In this document: positions 1 to 9,698 of the stretch, piece after piece
Layout: every line of letters starts with the position of its first letter
Position numbering within the stretch: the first letter of the stretch is position 1
Assembly (NCBI GenBank): GCA_030247855.1
Contig: JAPDRN010000093.1
Span: 78,641 to 142,640, forward strand
Direction: 5' to 3'
DNA: 64,000 nucleotides
Origin: Knufia peltigerae
Lineage: Eukaryota; Ascomycota; Eurotiomycetes; Chaetothyriales; Trichomeriaceae
Translations under genes and position numbers: made by a program
Notes under the pieces: model-generated
Database searches by the model: none
Seen by the model: only the letters and a program-made list of their open reading frames with translations
Told to the model about the DNA's origin: nothing

Positions 1-258
1 CGGTCCATGAGCATCAAGACCAATGATCAATTAATGACGATCTATCTGAGCTCTCTGGTACGAGCCATTACCGCCTTCCATGATCTCATCGACAACAAGA
101 ACAAAAACCGACAGCAACAAGAAGAGAAAGAGGCCAACAAGGATGGTGCGGAGAAGGAGGGCGAAAAGGAGAAGGAGAAGGATGAGAAAAAGGGCGCCGC
201 CGTGAATGGCAGCAAGAAGGAAACCGAAGACAAAGGCAAGGGTAAGAAGAAGAGCTAG
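1..258 (+). CDS. rpn8: 26S proteasome lid subunit Rpn8 (PSMD7), C-terminal part
   Basis: Partial gene: the frame is open from base 1 and ends at the TAG at 256-258, giving the last 85 residues. The segment reading KTNDQLMTIYLSSLVRAITA followed by a dimer-helix-like NRQQQEE stretch matches the end of fungal Rpn8, the MPN-domain partner of Rpn11 in the 19S regulatory particle lid. The catalytically inactive MPN domain itself lies outside the window. After the helix comes a low-complexity, Lys/Glu-rich tail of about 45 residues, which is normal for this subunit. No splice acceptor is needed to explain the visible part. Family assignment comes from recognising the conserved C-terminal segment; the reading frame and stop are seen directly. 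Confidence 0.88.
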   Translation, partial: RSMSIKTNDQLMTIYLSSLVRAITAFHDLIDNKNKNRQQQEEKEANKDGAEKEGEKEKEKDEKKGAAVNGSKKETEDKGKGKKKS

Positions 259-847
259 ATGAAGCCCAGCGAAATGGACAGCATCGCATCCGGGCACTTA
301 GCATGGCGTTTGGATGGTACCTCTAGCTAGAATCCTACTGCAGTCGGTATGCATGGCCAAAAAAGGGGTCGCCTTTGTACAATACAGTATCAGAAAGACC
401 CTATTATGAATGGGATGCCATGTTCAAAAGTCTGAATATCCTATACCGGCTTTGCCGTGCTCAAATCGGGTAGAGTTTTGCTACTCTGGACTTTAGCATG
501 GCCGTTAACCATCTGCCTGGCTGATTGTGTCCATCAGTGATTGGTGGTCCCTTTTCTGCCAAAGGTTTTTGTGATCTCGAGTTGACTGCCTTTCATTTCG
601 TGATGAAGGTGCGTTTCTTTTCGTGATTTTACGCTCAACTCGTTGTCGAAACGCCCTCCAATGGAACTCGTCCGGTGTGCGCATCACGGTGGGTGTGCCT
701 AAAAGTTTCTTACGATACAGAGCCCTCATATCATACATGTGACGTCCAGGAGTCTAGACACAAGGAGGGATGTGAGCATGATCAAGACGCCCACCCAGAG
801 GAGTTGACTCTGTGGCGCCTCGACTTTCTTTCCGTCTTGTGTCTCTT
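259..847. other. Intergenic, convergent 3' ends of rpn8 and the SWIM gene
   Basis: About 590 bp between two converging genes. Small open frames here overlap on both strands and show no recognisable domain. I see only presumptive 3' untranslated sequence. Confidence 0.5.
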
Positions 848-1714
848 TCATCCACCTGGAAACTCACCCCAACCCGCCCCCCAACCTGCAACCTCATCAC
901 GATTGACGACCTTGGAGGTGATGCCGTGGCCGAACAAACGTGGAGCAACCTTTGACAGAACGGCAGCTAGAACATGCTTGCAAGAAGGGGGCCGTCGATT
1001 TGTCGTTGTCTTTGTGTTGGTCGCTACACCTCCGAACCTCCACGTGGGGGAACCACCATCATCAATCAACCTTCTTCCCCGAGCTTGAGGTTCGAGCTCT
1101 GGCTCTGTCCCGGGCTCGTCGTGGTCGTGGTGGACACCATTGTCAGTAGTAGTGTTTATGCTTTGGAAAGCCGCCACGCTGAACGCCGGACACGTACAGT
1201 TCCAACTGTCCAGACGTACTTCGTAAAAGGGTGTACTGGTAGTGTTTGTCTGTTTGCGGTGATGGTGGTGACGATTTGATGTAGATGAGCTGGAAGATTG
1301 TACGTAGAATACTTCGTTGTTACCCGCGTAGGTGGATTCAGTTTCAGATTCGGCTTGTTTTGACGGCCGATATTGTTGTCGTGCGTTGGGTCCAACGGCA
1401 TCGGACCCAAAGGGATTCGAGGACTCCTCGACTGGTCCAGCGTCCCCGATCCACATCCGCGTCACCAAACCACGGTCTAGCAAGTCCAAAGCGGGTAGAA
1501 GCTCGTGAGGGAAAAGGACGTGTAGTGTCAGGAAGAGCGAGCGGGCTCGGCCGTCGTGGTCGTGGTCGTGGTCGTCGTCTGCATGCAACCCCTCGATGGC
1601 GGTGGCGGTGGTGGACAATGATGACGCATGCGTCTCTGTCTCACATTTCCGAGATATAGATGCGAGAGAATTAAAAATCAAAGTGATTTGAGATAGCGGT
1701 GGTGATTTGGACAT
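848..1714 (-). CDS. SWIM zinc-finger protein, Sws1/ZSWIM7-like
   Basis: Single-exon frame of 288 residues starting at ATG 1714-1712. The decisive feature is a SWIM zinc finger (C-x-C-x(n)-C-x-H): CTCPAF near residue 170, then CKHVLAAVL near residue 245, separated by an Asp/His/Glu-rich, probably disordered loop. An acidic HDHDHD stretch lies near residue 50. Small proteins built around one SWIM finger in ascomycetes include Sws1 (fission yeast), the counterpart of yeast Shu2 and human ZSWIM7, which work with Rad51 paralogues in homologous recombination. That role is inferred from the finger and the protein size. The long low-complexity insert between the two halves of the finger is unusual and may also be an unrecognised intron, although the frame stays open through it. 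Confidence 0.7.
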   Translation of the reverse strand: MSKSPPLSQITLIFNSLASISRKCETETHASSLSTTATAIEGLHADDDHDHDHDGRARSLFLTLHVLFPHELLPALDLLDRGLVTRMWIGDAGPVEESSNPFGSDAVGPNARQQYRPSKQAESETESTYAGNNEVFYVQSSSSSTSNRHHHHRKQTNTTSTPFYEVRLDSWNCTCPAFSVAAFQSINTTTDNGVHHDHDEPGTEPELEPQARGRRLIDDGGSPTWRFGGVATNTKTTTNRRPPSCKHVLAAVLSKVAPRLFGHGITSKVVNRDEVAGWGAGWGEFPGG

Positions 1715-2143
1715 TGAGTCTTTCTTGATCCCATCGGTGGTTCGTTGGTTTGTATTGTCGATACGTAGCTAAGGACGCAACGGGAGCATCAAAATCAGGT
1801 GGTGACTTTCTGTCGAGTTATGTCTCGCGTCTATTTGACTCCGAAGTTGCATGATTCGCTCGCAGTCATGGTAATGTCGGTCGAGAAACCATGGTATCAT
1901 GGATAGGAACTTGTTATTGGTGGCGCTGATGAACGAGGCTGAACTACGGCATAGAATACTCGTATCTCTTCTATCCCAACCTTGCACGGCGAGCCTCGAG
2001 ATACAAAAACAAAAACAAAAACAAAAACTATGCAAAGCGCTTTTTTTTGATGTTCGAGTGCAGTTTGATTCAATTTGATACGTTCATGACAAGTCATACT
2101 GTCTACTCAATTTCCACTTGTGGAATACATGCCGACTCCAGTT
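1715..2143. other. Intergenic with (CAAAAA)n microsatellite
   Basis: Spacer of about 430 bp between the SWIM gene start and the 3' end of the reverse-transcriptase gene. It holds four CAAAAA units at about 2004-2028 and otherwise nothing I can identify. Promoter elements of the SWIM gene should lie at the left side. Confidence 0.5.
2004..2028. repeat. (CAAAAA)4 microsatellite
   Basis: Four perfect tandem copies of the hexamer CAAAAA, read directly, between two genes. Confidence 0.9.
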
Positions 2144-4855
2144 TCAGCCTTGCCATCGCACCTTGCCCGACTGCATGAGACTGACGACTCCAAGAGGAAC
2201 CTGTTTCTCGTTCACGATTTGCAGACTGCCATATTTCTTGACAATATCAGAGCCATAGACTGCAAGCACCCATTTCCAGTAAGGGTCCATCTTGCCAAAG
2301 TACCTTGTAATGCCTGAAGTTGCCTTCGAGCTTCGAGAGGAGATGGGAAGATCACGCAACCACGAAATCATCTCTGCTGTTGCCTGAATCTCGAACTGTT
2401 CCGGACTGGATAGCAGAGTCTTATAGGCGTCACCGAGAGGCTTCGAGCATTCTTCTCGATACTTAAGGAATTCTGCCTTTGTCATGAAGTGTTCATCCAA
2501 CGTAGCCGGATTGAGACCTGCTGCCATACAGGCATGACGGAGTTCCAAGCTAGTTTTCTGCTCGAACTGAGCCTTTGTGGTTTCGTAGAGGAGCTCTTCT
2601 TCTTCAAGGCTCGTCGCCATTATCTTCTCAGGAGTTCTGCGAAGCGTTTCCCTCATGCCATATAGCCGTACCATCGGGTTGCGAAGCTCGAGGCCGCCCA
2701 TACGTGCAGGCCAGTACCATACCCCGTCTGGAATGTCCCCGGTTTTGAACCGCTCTTGCGCAATTCGAGAGAGATAGTGAGACACATTCTCCTCAGGAAA
2801 GAGTGATGCCTGAACCCTTGCAAATGTGTCAATCATATCGTCAACGTGCTGCCGGCCAAAAGCGTAGGAAGGCTTGCCGAAGTTGTTGTTGAAGAATCGA
2901 GCTAGGTACGCATTATACGCTTGGACCCACGAAAATATTGATTTACAATGCGCCAACTGTAGCTTGAGTTCAGTGATATGATCGCTCACCAAGTCTTGAT
3001 CGATCACAAATCGGGCCGATTTTCCATCAAGACGCAGGAAGCCCCATCTCACTTCACCAGCTGGCAGACGTTGGACCTTGTCGGCTGACCGAATCTCATC
3101 CTCGTCTGATGATAAGTAATCCGAACCTAGCTCGGCTTGGTCATGAGGGAAGACGACGGAGCCTGTTTTATCATCATTGAACTTGACACCCATTATCGAA
3201 GCAAACTCGGTCATTGTTTCCCATCCACGGACGCAGAGATCTTCGCTTCCCCAGAACCAGAAGTCATCGTGCAGCCGATAAAGGTTGCCACCCTTCGTAG
3301 CTTGGTTCACCGCAAAATCCATCACGAAGAGAATAAGTTCTCCGAAAACGTCGCTGAGAACATGTGACATAGGAACACCTGCCCGACGGACCTTTACCTC
3401 GCCTTGCAAGCCGTCCTGAACGAAGCGCGTTGGTGCCTGAAGGAATTTTCTGAAGAATTTCAGCCACTTGTCCGACATTCCGAAATACTCCAGAACGGTG
3501 AAGATTGTATCATGGGGAAGTGATGGACCAAACCAGTGAAAGTCTGATCGTATGACAGCATGAGATTTACCAGGATGAAGGTGGCGTGCGACAACAGCCT
3601 CGGTAATCACTAGATGAAGAAGACTTTGTTTAATCTCCATAGGGCTCTTGCGTGATGAACTATTTTCTTCGTCGTCCTCGTCTCCATAGCCTCTTGTGCC
3701 TTCGTGTTCATTCATGGGCAGTTGAGTAGCGAAATAATCATCTGCATACTGTTGAAGCCTAATAGCTGCTATAGTAGCAGAGCCGGAAGAGTCCTTGCCA
3801 AGGTAGAAGTTCCGACGATCCTGGTCGGCTTTAGGTATTGTAAGTCCAGTTGTTTTCCAGGCATGGGACCGAAAGAATGCGACGAACTGGTGCCGAAAAT
3901 ACACTGCCCATTTCATTCCAATGATATGAAGCAAGAGGGCGTCCAGGATGTCCTCGTCCATGAAAACTCGGTATTTGCCATTGAGTTGCCGGCGCTGTTG
4001 TACGGGAATCGCACCTTCAACTGTAGTCCATTGCCACATGTCGAGTGATTCCATCCGCATTGTCAGAACATCGCTGACCTCTTGAAGAACGTCCTTGTTG
4101 CTTTGGAAGGATTTGAGAGTGGCAGCTTTCTCTTCTGACAGCAAATCTGTCCTAAGCAGGCCTTCAATGTCTCGTTTGAGGGTTTCTGGGTCAAAGAGTC
4201 TAGTGCTGCGCCAGAATACGTCGGCTTTCTCTCGCGTAGCACTTTCAAACCCTTTGAAGGCATTAGACACCACTTTGTTGGAATTGAACAGCCCATGAAG
4301 ATAGCTGGTGACCATCGACGTATCTATGGCAGAATTTTCGAAGACGATAGACTCCCATTGCTCCCGTTGTTCATGCATCTCTCTTCTTCCCACCGTCTGA
4401 AAGGATGATTCTCCTATGATGTCTTCGCTAGAGAGATTGGCAGAGGAGCCTTCCGAACAAGATATCCACTCGGTGACCAGCTTCGAGAAGAATTGTGCAT
4501 GTTCGTATCGTAAACTTTTGTGGTCAAAATGTTTCAGGACATCAGTGTGAATGTCTTCGATTACATGAGCTGGAATGGCCGTGTCCTTTTCCGCCTGGCG
4601 TAACAGTAATTGCTGATTTTGACGCCTAGTTGGGTTTACTTTCGAGAGAGCATCATCTTCGATCAATCGAATTCCGTCATCTCGACAAGCGTCGTAGAGC
4701 AACTCTCTGGTACGGTCGAGTTTGTTGTCATTCACTTCCAACTTACGCAGCGTTTGGCTCTTGAAGCGTTCAAATAGCTCATGCTGCCTCTTCAGTTCCT
4801 CAATCTTGGTAGACGTTACGGAATGGAGAGTGTCTGTCACAACGGAAGAGGACAT
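2144..4855 (-). CDS. rvt: Domesticated cellular reverse transcriptase (RVT class)
   Basis: Intronless frame; the ATG at 4855-4853 gives 903 residues, and the open sequence upstream of it looks non-coding. The N-terminal 100 residues are charged and helix-prone, resembling the N-terminal coiled coil of rvt proteins. The central part carries reverse-transcriptase motifs: motif A in RSDFHWFG (Asp438), a motif B region near VPMSHVLSD, and motif C as LHDDFWFWG with the catalytic pair Asp530-Asp531. The His-Asp-Asp-x-Trp form of motif C is characteristic of rvt genes, single-copy RT-related cellular genes described in fungi and some other organisms (Gladyshev and Arkhipova). No endonuclease, RNase H, gag-like ORF, LTR, poly-A tail or target-site duplication is visible, so it is a standing host gene, not a recent retroelement. 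All three acidic catalytic residues are present, so the protein should be active. Its cellular role is not settled; induction by amino-acid starvation or translation inhibitors has been reported for the Neurospora gene. Confidence 0.85.
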   Translation of the reverse strand: MSSSVVTDTLHSVTSTKIEELKRQHELFERFKSQTLRKLEVNDNKLDRTRELLYDACRDDGIRLIEDDALSKVNPTRRQNQQLLLRQAEKDTAIPAHVIEDIHTDVLKHFDHKSLRYEHAQFFSKLVTEWISCSEGSSANLSSEDIIGESSFQTVGRREMHEQREQWESIVFENSAIDTSMVTSYLHGLFNSNKVVSNAFKGFESATREKADVFWRSTRLFDPETLKRDIEGLLRTDLLSEEKAATLKSFQSNKDVLQEVSDVLTMRMESLDMWQWTTVEGAIPVQQRRQLNGKYRVFMDEDILDALLLHIIGMKWAVYFRHQFVAFFRSHAWKTTGLTIPKADQDRRNFYLGKDSSGSATIAAIRLQQYADDYFATQLPMNEHEGTRGYGDEDDEENSSSRKSPMEIKQSLLHLVITEAVVARHLHPGKSHAVIRSDFHWFGPSLPHDTIFTVLEYFGMSDKWLKFFRKFLQAPTRFVQDGLQGEVKVRRAGVPMSHVLSDVFGELILFVMDFAVNQATKGGNLYRLHDDFWFWGSEDLCVRGWETMTEFASIMGVKFNDDKTGSVVFPHDQAELGSDYLSSDEDEIRSADKVQRLPAGEVRWGFLRLDGKSARFVIDQDLVSDHITELKLQLAHCKSIFSWVQAYNAYLARFFNNNFGKPSYAFGRQHVDDMIDTFARVQASLFPEENVSHYLSRIAQERFKTGDIPDGVWYWPARMGGLELRNPMVRLYGMRETLRRTPEKIMATSLEEEELLYETTKAQFEQKTSLELRHACMAAGLNPATLDEHFMTKAEFLKYREECSKPLGDAYKTLLSSPEQFEIQATAEMISWLRDLPISSRSSKATSGITRYFGKMDPYWKWVLAVYGSDIVKKYGSLQIVNEKQVPLGVVSLMQSGKVRWQG

Positions 4856-5459
4856 GGTAGCAAAAGGCAGTCCTATAGAACAACTGAGATGCACCTGATG
4901 CACCTGTAGTGAAAGATCAACAGTACAGTGAAGGAATAAGCTAGATGCTTGAAGGAAGAGGATGTTTACACGGAAGCAAAGAAAGCTCAATGAAAATGTG
5001 TCTGTACTTATACCTCATGAAAGCTAGGCAGAAGACCTGAAGGAACGCTTCCTGAGTTAATGCAAGTCGTGAGAGTGATGATGAAGGTCGTAAAACATGG
5101 ATTCTCTAGTGATGTGACTCTTGGTTCTCGTAGGCCACAATTGCAGGCCACAACTCGAGGTAGTCGCGATGCTTGTTGACTTACTGGAGGTTGCAATGCC
5201 CATGGTCACATATGATCCGCCGTTGTTCCACTGACATCATATCAAAGTACGGCGAAGTTTGCGGGCCTTGGAATGCCGTATCTCCTGGACAGTGACAGAC
5301 ATACAATCACGGTACATAAGACCATCCTCTGCATGTGCCGCCTTCGAGGCAACGTCGTCTGCTCGATTATGAAACTCATGCACAAAGCCGTTGTTCAAGC
5401 CTCGACAGCACGATGATGTCCCATTCTGTGTTCGACCCCGCGCACAACCTCCCTCTACC
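4856..5459. promoter_or_regulatory. Divergent promoter region of rvt and TRS130
   Basis: About 600 bp shared upstream region between two divergently transcribed genes. A TGACTC core (Gcn4/CPC1-type half of TGACTCA) occurs at 5115-5120. A 6-mer match in this length is not significant by itself, but it is worth noting because the Neurospora rvt gene is reported to respond to amino-acid starvation. No TATA box stands out. Confidence 0.45.
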
Positions 5460-8400
5460 ATGGACGCAAAAGAGTCACCGGCGAGTTCAAAGGTGATTGT
5501 ACAATGTGTCGACCCTCACAACCTCTACGACAGCCTCGAGCCTCGTATTTCCCAGCGGAGCCCTTTGCGCAATCTACATTGGAAGTCACCCACTCGTCCA
5601 CTACGATCTATACCCGCCCTGAACATTACCCTTTCGAGAGAGGACAAGTCTACTGGAACGGCTTCGAATGTTCGCAGGCATCAAATCCCAGGTTTAAGGG
5701 AGACACCCTATGTAAAACTATATCTGCTCCGTTGCGATGACAAGGAGACGTACAAGGAGAAAGCAAGGAGAGAAGTGCGCCAATGGGTCAAGTCGCAGAC
5801 ATCTGCTGGAGACGGGAAATCAAACAAGAACCAGGAGGACCATGACGCCTTCGAGTGGCTGATAGTTCACGTGGTGCTGGCCAACACACCGGCCGCGAGC
5901 CAACCGCGATCCTCGAAACACATATCTCTGGACACAACGGAGAGCACCGATAGTGTTAACAGCAAGTCGAAATGGTCCGGTAAGAGCTCATCCACCATCT
6001 TTGATAAGCTACGGGCGGACTTCAATAGCGGGTCCAAGTCCGCGTTCAATCGTGTCGCCCAAGTCAGACTCTTAAATCCACACGACAAGGGTACGCCGCT
6101 GAGCCCTGGAGATCTCGAGGAGCAATGGCAGGATCTCATTGAAGGTATCAAAGCTTGTATACTACGCTCTTTCGATGCACGAGTTGCGCAGTACGAATCA
6201 GACATAAGGGAAAGAGATGGTCAGAGGACTCTTCCAGGATGGAACTTTTGCACTTTCTTCGTCCTGAAAGAAGGCCTGGCCAAAGGCTTCGAAAGTGTTG
6301 GGCTTCTTGAGGATGCTTTAGCCGTCTATGATGAACTTTCGCTTGGTCTGGATAACCTGGTGCAGGATCAGTTCCGGAAAGGCGATAGTGACGATAGCGG
6401 TGCTCTTCTAAGCGTTTCCAAAGAATCGAAAGCTCTTCTCCGTGCTGCCCTTGAGGATGAAAATTATTCGACCAGCAATGGCACCTCCCAAAGGACCCTT
6501 GACCTCCGGGATATATTAACAGTTGATCGTGAGCAATTCCCGTTCGACGCCGAAAGGAGAAATTATCAAGGCCTGATTCTGACAAATGATGTCTCTGCAC
6601 TTGATCTGCGAATATACTTGTTTGCCCGCGAAATGGACATCTTGCTAAGGCAAGCGCTGTCGGAGGCGTCCAAGAACTCTCCCGGTTCAAAATCCAGTAT
6701 CAATCTTCACATTTTTGCGGACCTTGCAGAGCGTGCTAATGAGTTCATCAACCTGGCGGCCCGCAGCCTCCGGATGGAGCTTTATAGCGCCTGGGGAGGT
6801 CAAGAAGGGCTCAGCGCTCAGGAGTTATCTACGCAACGTGCTGTCACAGGCAACATCGTCTCAACGTTTGAGTGGCGAGCGGTCATGCAAATCATCAGTA
6901 AGGTGCTACCGCCTCTGGAGCTGGATGTCGAATATGGTACAGGTTGGCTTTCACTTGACTCTGTCGAACTCTTCCGAATCATGGACAAGAAGTCATACCA
7001 AATTCAAGAAACACGCAATCGCTCGAACAGAATGTCGTTGGCTGCCGACTCTCGGTCTCCTTCGCGTGAACGATCTCAGGGACCTCACCACAAGAGGGTA
7101 TCTGTCATCCCGGAGGAAGCTACTACACGCCAGGTTGTCTTCTCACGCCCTGGCGCGGAGAGGCTTGCGGTTTGGATTTCTAGACTTATTATCATGGCAA
7201 GACGTGCAGTATCGAATCTGGAGGCAGTACAGCCATGGTTGGTAGAAATGAAACGTGCCGCATTGCACTATGACTCAAACACAAAAACAAACATGACCAA
7301 CGGGACAGCACAAAGAGCGTCGCTCTCTGAAGCAAAGGATGATGGCTTAGCCAACGACAAGTCCGACTCGGTGGCTGGTCTCGACTCAAATACATTGACA
7401 GCAGCTGCATCCTCAAAGTCGACCTTTCTCGACCTCTTCGCAATGTTGTCCGTCCTCGCCTATCGAGTAGTTGCAGACACAAACAGTCATTCTACTGCAC
7501 AACAAGCCTTGATCGACCTAGTCGAGCTAGAATATGCGCAAGGAAACTATGGCCGAAGCGCGCGGTACCTTCACAGCATTCTTGGACCACTTCCCAAGAC
7601 TACCTACAAACCGTCCGACAGCCACCTGTTACGCATTTATGCTGACTGCCTAAGACACCTTGATAAGCCGACCGAATATGGCCGCTGTCTCGTTGCCTGC
7701 CTGCATTGCAGTTTATATGGTGGCTCTACTGGGAAACCTAGTGCCGTACATGCCGCCGGTTATGTGGACCAGCTCTTTGAGACTGTACCAAGAATTGATG
7801 CAACGACGCTTCCAATGTCCACCTTATTCATGGCTCCTAGTGTTTCAAAGGTCATCACCCATCTTGTCAACCAAGATGGCTTTGCTTTGAGATTACGTCT
7901 TCGGCCATTATCTCCTATGACCACTCCACTCATTAGAGAAGTCAAATTGCGGCTAGCCTCACAGGCCGTTGAACCACGGTTCATATCTCTCAAATTATCT
8001 GAAGGTGTCGTGATCGGAGAGGACGGAACAGATCTTTTGCTACAAACTACTGTCATGGCCCAAGGTTGGTATATGCCTAGTGAACTCGAAGTCAGCATCG
8101 GTAAGCTAAGACTTTTACAACATTTTCGACCAACCCAACATGACGAGAGCGTCCCGGTTGATGATCCGCTGCTTGATCAGCCCATGGCAGTTCCGGTCCT
8201 GGTTTACCCTTGTCAGCAATCCATGGACGTCAGTATCGTTCATGCACCAGTCATACATCTGGCGGAGACGCGGAAGCTACTCGTCAATCTTATGCCAGGC
8301 CACAATAACGTAAGCCAGTGCAGACTGCGTTTTAAAACAGCGACAGCGGGCCTGAGACTTAACATCCACGAAGCAAAAGCTCATGGAAATGGCCAACGGC

Positions 8401-9698
8401 TTGAATCTTTACGTACAGCCCGAGAAGGCGATGCTCTTATGACGTTCATCGATGACTTGAAGCCATATTCGGAAAGCTCAGTCGAGATCCCATACTCGAT
8501 GGAGGTGCAAACCGAACCATCGGTAGTCATCCGTGTTGAGGTCAACTATCAGACTGATGGAGGATCCTTTGAGTTGTACGAAACGGCGTCTGTCAATGTG
8601 ATTCTTCCAATCACTGTCAATGTCCAAGATATCTTCAGAGATGCCTGTATGTATTCACGTTTCAGTATCAGCCCTTCAACATTAGTACCATTGCGGTTGT
8701 TACGTTGTCAACTGGAAAGAAATGAGGCATACTGTCCGGTTGATAGTGGCGGTTTCGACCAACCAGAAATGGTGTTCCCCAAGCAGCCGGCTAGCTGGAC
8801 CACCAGGCTTGTGCCATCAGAACCCGCCGTCATCAGCGCCACACAGAAACTGACACTGTGTGTCGATTTCCAAGCGGTTGACGAGCTCATCCTATCCAGC
8901 CTCGAAGATAACTTCATTTCCGAATTTTCCAAAACCCCTCACCATGGCACGACAAGACTCTTGGCAGGACACCTGAGGAATCGTGTTCGAACCTCATGGA
9001 CGGAACAAGACTTGGAAGTGGCTGCCCTGACTGAAGAGATTGAGATCTGGAACATGGAGGATATGGATTGGTCCTCTGTTCTGTGTGCCCTTGATTCAAA
9101 CACCAAGGTCGAGGTCGAGAAGTGGCTACAAGTCTGGCACGCGCAAACAAAGCCTATCAAATTTCTCGCCGGCGAAGCTCCAACAAGGCAATTGAAGTTG
9201 CATGTTGACATCGCACCGCATCCCGTGCTTGTTATGGCGTGTCTGGAGATCCACGGTGTCGGGTCAGAGGGGCAGACCGCAATTGTGGGACAAGCTATGT
9301 TAGCGGACCTTGTTATGCATCTTTCAAATTCGAAAGAAGATGTGGTGGATGCGCTGTTCGAAGTTACTAACTCAGAGTCATGGCTGGTGGGTGGAAGACG
9401 CAAAGGCCATGTGCAATTAAGCAGAAAAGCAAGTCAAATTTCCGTGGTATTGGTCCCTCAACATATGGGACATGCACTCCTACCAACCATCACAGTCAAA
9501 TGTCGAAAGCAGAACAAAAGTAGCGGTGGCGATGAGGTGTGGACAGATCTGCCGAGTGATGTGCATAATCCAATGCAGGGACGTTGTATTCAGATCATTC
9601 CTGATCTGCGAAGCACGACGGTCGAGGTTTTTGGAGACACGCCAACTGACGGAAATGGGCGACTGATATCGAGCCAAGGGCATCAAGCATTTGGATGA
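5460..9698 (+). CDS. TRS130: TRAPP II complex subunit Trs130 / TRAPPC10
   Basis: Intronless gene of 1412 residues from ATG 5460; an upstream in-frame ATG at 5391 would add 23 residues with no family character. The N-terminal LRNLHWKSPTRPLRSI (residues 36-51) and the following DAFEWLIVHVVL and STIFDKLRADFN segments are hallmark stretches of the TRAPPC10/Trs130 (TMEM1) family. A long helical middle region is followed by a beta-rich C-terminal half from about residue 830, as expected of the family. Trs130 is the large subunit specific to TRAPP II, the Golgi-localised exchange-factor complex for Ypt31/Rab11 in late-Golgi and endosomal traffic. Length fits fungal orthologues (about 1400). The assignment rests on recognised sequence stretches; the role is established for the family. 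Confidence 0.85.
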   Translation: MDAKESPASSKVIVQCVDPHNLYDSLEPRISQRSPLRNLHWKSPTRPLRSIPALNITLSREDKSTGTASNVRRHQIPGLRETPYVKLYLLRCDDKETYKEKARREVRQWVKSQTSAGDGKSNKNQEDHDAFEWLIVHVVLANTPAASQPRSSKHISLDTTESTDSVNSKSKWSGKSSSTIFDKLRADFNSGSKSAFNRVAQVRLLNPHDKGTPLSPGDLEEQWQDLIEGIKACILRSFDARVAQYESDIRERDGQRTLPGWNFCTFFVLKEGLAKGFESVGLLEDALAVYDELSLGLDNLVQDQFRKGDSDDSGALLSVSKESKALLRAALEDENYSTSNGTSQRTLDLRDILTVDREQFPFDAERRNYQGLILTNDVSALDLRIYLFAREMDILLRQALSEASKNSPGSKSSINLHIFADLAERANEFINLAARSLRMELYSAWGGQEGLSAQELSTQRAVTGNIVSTFEWRAVMQIISKVLPPLELDVEYGTGWLSLDSVELFRIMDKKSYQIQETRNRSNRMSLAADSRSPSRERSQGPHHKRVSVIPEEATTRQVVFSRPGAERLAVWISRLIIMARRAVSNLEAVQPWLVEMKRAALHYDSNTKTNMTNGTAQRASLSEAKDDGLANDKSDSVAGLDSNTLTAAASSKSTFLDLFAMLSVLAYRVVADTNSHSTAQQALIDLVELEYAQGNYGRSARYLHSILGPLPKTTYKPSDSHLLRIYADCLRHLDKPTEYGRCLVACLHCSLYGGSTGKPSAVHAAGYVDQLFETVPRIDATTLPMSTLFMAPSVSKVITHLVNQDGFALRLRLRPLSPMTTPLIREVKLRLASQAVEPRFISLKLSEGVVIGEDGTDLLLQTTVMAQGWYMPSELEVSIGKLRLLQHFRPTQHDESVPVDDPLLDQPMAVPVLVYPCQQSMDVSIVHAPVIHLAETRKLLVNLMPGHNNVSQCRLRFKTATAGLRLNIHEAKAHGNGQRLESLRTAREGDALMTFIDDLKPYSESSVEIPYSMEVQTEPSVVIRVEVNYQTDGGSFELYETASVNVILPITVNVQDIFRDACMYSRFSISPSTLVPLRLLRCQLERNEAYCPVDSGGFDQPEMVFPKQPASWTTRLVPSEPAVISATQKLTLCVDFQAVDELILSSLEDNFISEFSKTPHHGTTRLLAGHLRNRVRTSWTEQDLEVAALTEEIEIWNMEDMDWSSVLCALDSNTKVEVEKWLQVWHAQTKPIKFLAGEAPTRQLKLHVDIAPHPVLVMACLEIHGVGSEGQTAIVGQAMLADLVMHLSNSKEDVVDALFEVTNSESWLVGGRRKGHVQLSRKASQISVVLVPQHMGHALLPTITVKCRKQNKSSGGDEVWTDLPSDVHNPMQGRCIQIIPDLRSTTVEVFGDTPTDGNGRLISSQGHQAFG

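Noticed and set aside
2144..4990. Possibility that the RT gene is a retrotransposon
   Set aside because: No LTRs, poly-A tail, gag, endonuclease, integrase or RNase H; the HDDxW motif fits the cellular rvt class.
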